NCBI GenBank assembly: GCA_017476665.1
Contig: JAFUZJ010000012.1
Span: 30,594-94,593 of the forward strand
Source of the DNA: Lachnospiraceae bacterium
Lineage (GTDB): Bacteria; Bacillota; Clostridia; Lachnospirales; Lachnospiraceae
DNA: 64,000 nt
Reading direction: 5' to 3'
Part shown: piece after piece, positions 61,379 to 64,000 of the stretch
Layout of the letters: each line of letters opens with the position of its first letter
How positions within the stretch are numbered: position 1 is the first letter of the stretch
Made by a program: the position numbers and the translations under genes
The notes under the pieces: generated by a model
Database searches by the model: none
The model's input: only the letters and a program-made list of their open reading frames with translations
What the model was told of the DNA's origin: nothing

Positions 61379-61407
61379 TTGCAACGAAAAGTGGTATAGT
61401 GTATCAT
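61379..61407 (+). promoter_or_regulatory. Probable sigma-A promoter of the DegV gene
   Basis: TTGCAA at 61379-61384 and TATCAT at 61402-61407, 17 bases apart, 45 bases before the start codon. A TATAGT at 61395-61400 would be too close to this -35. Confidence 0.5.
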
Positions 61408-61451
61408 AATCATTAATTTGGACATAGTCGGATGAAGAAGGGTACACTGCT

Positions 61452-62363
61452 ATGAATGAGATGATGACGGAAAAGTTTCATATTGTCTCGGACGGTTCCT
61501 GTGATCTGGATCCGAAGCTGGCGGAGGAAAAGGGTGTGACGGTGGTCCCGTTTTATGTGACCTTTGACGACGAGCATTTTGAGAGGGAAAACGTGGATAT
61601 CGGGATCCGGGAGTTCTATCAGCAGATGGTGGATCAGCCTAAGGTTTATCCGAAGTCTTCCATGCCCTCATCGCAGGACTTTATGGATGCATTCCTGCCT
61701 TTTGTGGAGCAGGGGAAGCCGGTGGTGTGTATCTGTATCACGACGAAGTTCTCCGGTTCCTATCAGTCTGCTGTCAACGCGAAGGAGATGGTCCTGGAGG
61801 AGCGGCCGGAGGCACAGATCACAGTCATTGATTCCACGATCAACACGGTGCTTCAGGGGCTGTATGTGCTGGAGGCGGTGAAGCTGCGTGACAGCGGGAT
61901 GCCATATGAAGATGCGGTGAAGCGTCTGGAGGAGATCAAAGGCACCGGCAGGATCTTTTTCACGGTGGGGGATATGGAGTATCTGAAGCATGGCGGGCGG
62001 ATCGGCAAGGTGGCCGGCGTGGCCGGCAGTGTATTGGGTATCCGGCCTGTCATCACGCTGAAGCAGGGAGAGATTTTTCCCTCTGGTATCGGCAGGAGCA
62101 GAAAGAGCACGACTGCGAAGTGTATTGATCTCTTGTTGAATTATCTGAAAGAAACAAATGCAGGGTTCGAGCATTTCAGCATCAATATCGGATTCGGGTA
62201 TGACCGTCGGGAGGCGGAGGAATTCCGGGATAGGACATTGGAGGTTCTGCATGCGCGGGGGTATGAGATCGAGGATATTCCGCTTTTTCAGATCGGCGCG
62301 ACGATCAGTGTGCACACAGGTCCGTACCCCTTGGGGTTCGGAATAGTGGAGAAAGGGATTTAG
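61452..62363 (+). CDS. DegV-family fatty-acid-binding protein
   Basis: 303 residues. IVSDGSCDLDPKLAEEKGVT, SSMPSSQDFMDAF, TTKFSGSYQSAVNAKEMV and GGRIGKVAGVAGSVLGIRPV are the DegV landmarks. Family members (FakB) hand bound fatty acids to the kinase FakA for phospholipid synthesis; no fakA is in the window, and specificity cannot be told. It overlaps the convergent HAD gene by 4 bases. Confidence 0.93.
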   Translation: MNEMMTEKFHIVSDGSCDLDPKLAEEKGVTVVPFYVTFDDEHFERENVDIGIREFYQQMVDQPKVYPKSSMPSSQDFMDAFLPFVEQGKPVVCICITTKFSGSYQSAVNAKEMVLEERPEAQITVIDSTINTVLQGLYVLEAVKLRDSGMPYEDAVKRLEEIKGTGRIFFTVGDMEYLKHGGRIGKVAGVAGSVLGIRPVITLKQGEIFPSGIGRSRKSTTAKCIDLLLNYLKETNAGFEHFSINIGFGYDRREAEEFRDRTLEVLHARGYEIEDIPLFQIGATISVHTGPYPLGFGIVEKGI

Positions 62364-63208
62364 GATCTGCATGCCTCATATAATTTACGCACATTTTCAA
62401 ATTCGTAGGTGGCGGGGAATTCAGTGTCTTTCATATCCTCCGGTCTGGCTTCGCCGGTGAAAAGCACGCAGGTGTCCACCTCTCCGTTGATGCCGCAGGC
62501 GATATCGGTGTAAAGTCTGTCGCCCACCACAAGGGTTTCCTCCTTGGAGAAGCCGGAGAGTTCGCGGCACAGGTCCACAACACTGCGGTTTGGCTTGCCG
62601 AGGTAGATCGGTTTCCGATCCGTGGTGGCGGTGAGCATGTCGCAGATGGCACCGCAGTCAGGGATGAACCCGAAGTCAATGGGGCAGCGCAGGTCGGGAT
62701 TGGTACCGTAAAATGGAACATCCATGGTAAGGAGAACCTTGCTGGCCTCCGTAAGTTTCTGATAGGTCAGTTCGCTGTCGTATGCGACGACTACGCAGGC
62801 AATGGCATCCTCACATTGTTCTGTGATGTTCAGGCCGCTTTTGCGCAGCTCTTTGAGAAAAGAGTGTGTGCCTACCACGAAGATTTTGCGGCTGCCATTT
62901 TCTGCGGAGCAGAGTTCGCCATAATTTTTGAGCAAAAATCTGATGGTCATGTAGCCGGAGGTGATAAACTGATCCTCGGTGGTCTTCAGACCGAAAGCGC
63001 GCCTGAACTTCGCCACATAATCGGCGCCGCTCATCGTGGAATTATTGGTGATATAGTAGGCCTTACCGCCGATGCGGTCAATGTATTCCAGAAGTTCGGC
63101 ACTGCCGTCATAGAGGGTGTCGCCCACGGCAATGGTGCCGTCGATGTCAAATAAAAACAGTTTCTTGCAGGCAAGCGCCTGTATGGATGGTCTGTCATTC
63201 TTTTTCAT
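62360..63208 (-). CDS. HAD-superfamily hydrolase, subfamily IIA (NagD-like)
   Basis: 282 residues. Nucleophile motif FLFDIDGTIAVGDTLYDGS, motif II YITNNSTMSGADYVAKFRRA, Lys in YLGKPNRSVVDLC and metal motif LVVGDRLYTDIACG. The cap lies between motifs II and III, the NagD/phosphoglycolate phosphatase type IIA. Substrate unknown. It is convergent with the DegV gene (4-base overlap). Confidence 0.92.
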   Translation of the reverse strand: MKKNDRPSIQALACKKLFLFDIDGTIAVGDTLYDGSAELLEYIDRIGGKAYYITNNSTMSGADYVAKFRRAFGLKTTEDQFITSGYMTIRFLLKNYGELCSAENGSRKIFVVGTHSFLKELRKSGLNITEQCEDAIACVVVAYDSELTYQKLTEASKVLLTMDVPFYGTNPDLRCPIDFGFIPDCGAICDMLTATTDRKPIYLGKPNRSVVDLCRELSGFSKEETLVVGDRLYTDIACGINGEVDTCVLFTGEARPEDMKDTEFPATYEFENVRKLYEACRS

Positions 63209-63315
63209 GTTTCCGATGCTCCGCTCTTTTTTTCGAATTTACACAAGAGTATATCACACGAAAAAAAGGAAGACAAGAGGCGGATGCTATCGGTCGGTCA
63301 GCTGGCATCGGTTGT

Positions 63316-64000
63316 TTAGTTGCCGGAAAGCTTTACATCGCCGGTTCCGCTTTCAATGTGATAGTAGTAGGTACCGTCGCCGGTCTGCTTGTATTCTTTG
63401 CCAAATCCGGATTTTTTCTCGCCGTCTACGGAGAGGTCGCCCAGTCCTACCGTGATGTCCAGATCATATTTGGAAAGGTCCCCTAGCTGTGTGAGTTTCA
63501 CATCACCTACGCCGGCTTCCAGGTTCAGTTTGGCAAGGGAGCAGCTCTGCATGGAGACAGCACCTACGCCGGCCTGGAGCGTCAGCTTATCAGCGGTCAG
63601 ATTCTCAAACTTCAGATCACCGACGCCCAGCGCGAAGTCCAGGTCGGTAAAGGCTTTCCCGGCGGGCACGAAGAGAGTCAGTTTCAGCTGGTTGTTTCTG
63701 AGGTTGTTCTGCTTCACCTTGTCCTGGCTGATCTTCAGGGTGCCGTCCTTGATCTCTGTTACGGGCACCAGTTTTCGGGAAGATGCCTCATAGGTCATAT
63801 AGCAATTGTCGTCGGAGCTTTGCTGTACGGTCAGTTCCGCTACGGGCAGGTCCATATCAATAGAGTGGAAACCGTTAGGATCGAAATAGAGCGTGTCAGA
63901 GAGCTTCTCCGATCTGGTCTGCCCGATGGGGAGGAGGCCGTTCGGTCCCAGAATGCTGAACAGGATCACGAGAGCGGTTACAGTGTAAAGTGCGGTGAGG
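63316..64000 (-). CDS. DUF4097-like membrane-anchored protein (N-terminus outside the window)
   Basis: The open frame runs off the right edge without a stop. The first visible residues (LTALYTVTALVILFSILGPN) form a membrane helix. The rest is a repetitive beta-helix-like domain in which short near-repeats recur: FALGVGDLKFENLTADKL, LQAGVGAVSMQSCSLAKL, LEAGVGDVKLTQLGDLSK and VGLGDLSVDG. This G-V-G-D repeat is typical of DUF4097/putative adhesin domains downstream of PspC-like sensors. Function unknown; envelope stress sensing is possible. A GTG at 63967-63969 is not needed as a start since the frame continues. Confidence 0.8.
   Translation of the reverse strand, partial: LTALYTVTALVILFSILGPNGLLPIGQTRSEKLSDTLYFDPNGFHSIDMDLPVAELTVQQSSDDNCYMTYEASSRKLVPVTEIKDGTLKISQDKVKQNNLRNNQLKLTLFVPAGKAFTDLDFALGVGDLKFENLTADKLTLQAGVGAVSMQSCSLAKLNLEAGVGDVKLTQLGDLSKYDLDITVGLGDLSVDGEKKSGFGKEYKQTGDGTYYYHIESGTGDVKLSGN

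Overview
The window looks like a chromosomal segment of a Gram-positive, anaerobic, low-to-mid GC Firmicute of class Clostridia, most likely family Lachnospiraceae. The signs are strong AGGAGG-type ribosome binding sites, a T-box leader on a tRNA synthetase operon, lysine made through DapL/DapF, an archaeal-type IMP cyclohydrolase beside a stand-alone AICAR transformylase, GatCAB next to aspS, an ANTAR protein beside type I glutamine synthetase, and several conserved proteins of unknown function (DUF6062-, DUF6106- and DUF6796-like). No rRNA, CRISPR array, prophage or intact transposase was seen. The only tRNA found is tRNA-Val(CAC).

Layout. Bases 1-9342 are housekeeping: a methyltransferase, Hsp33, NAD synthetase, glutamine synthetase with a terminator-bearing leader, an ANTAR antiterminator, and dapF-dapL. 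Bases 9471-18693 are mixed accessory genes: a zinc-ribbon membrane protein with an Asp/Tyr/Trp-rich tail, a PD-(D/E)XK-like protein, HAD and NADAR proteins, an AraC regulator, a GNAT enzyme and a two-gene ABC exporter. Bases 18700-26450 are a zone of decay: a nested palindromic repeat followed by at least eight broken genes (SAM methyltransferase, XRE regulator, DUF6796-like, two alpha/beta-hydrolase pieces, a metallo-beta-lactamase-fold gene with a one-base frameshift, a membrane/FMN-binding protein and an ABC exporter). Interspersed are intact genes: a Nudix enzyme, two membrane proteins, and ApbE + NusG-domain-II + Gx-transporter genes that resemble a flavin-based extracytoplasmic electron-transfer locus.

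Bases 28245-33602 carry promoter, T-box, aspS, gatC, gatA and gatB. Because a glutaminyl-tRNA synthetase is encoded at 42777, the amidotransferase probably serves Asn-tRNA(Asn) formation. Bases 34483-48823 hold guaB, a GGDEF/EAL protein, the purine pair (PurO + AICAR transformylase), a DHH phosphoesterase, glnS, a MocR-type regulator, a TetR regulator and small cell-envelope or unknown proteins. Bases 49095-54275 hold a membrane-anchored Mrr-like nuclease and sbcDC.

Bases 54290-57455 form an AT-rich island that looks acquired. It encodes a ribbon-helix-helix regulator, a XamI-like restriction endonuclease and its overlapping DNA methyltransferase, followed by a structured, terminator-bearing RNA of unknown role. 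Beyond it, a ~90-bp direct repeat sits directly in front of two unrelated genes (57608 and 58201). The right end has a TrmH-type RNA methyltransferase, a DUF234-type AAA ATPase, a deleted EAL-protein relic, tRNA-Val, a DegV protein, a HAD phosphatase and a DUF4097-like protein cut by the window edge.

All calls come from reading the sequence and recalling protein families. No database search was run.
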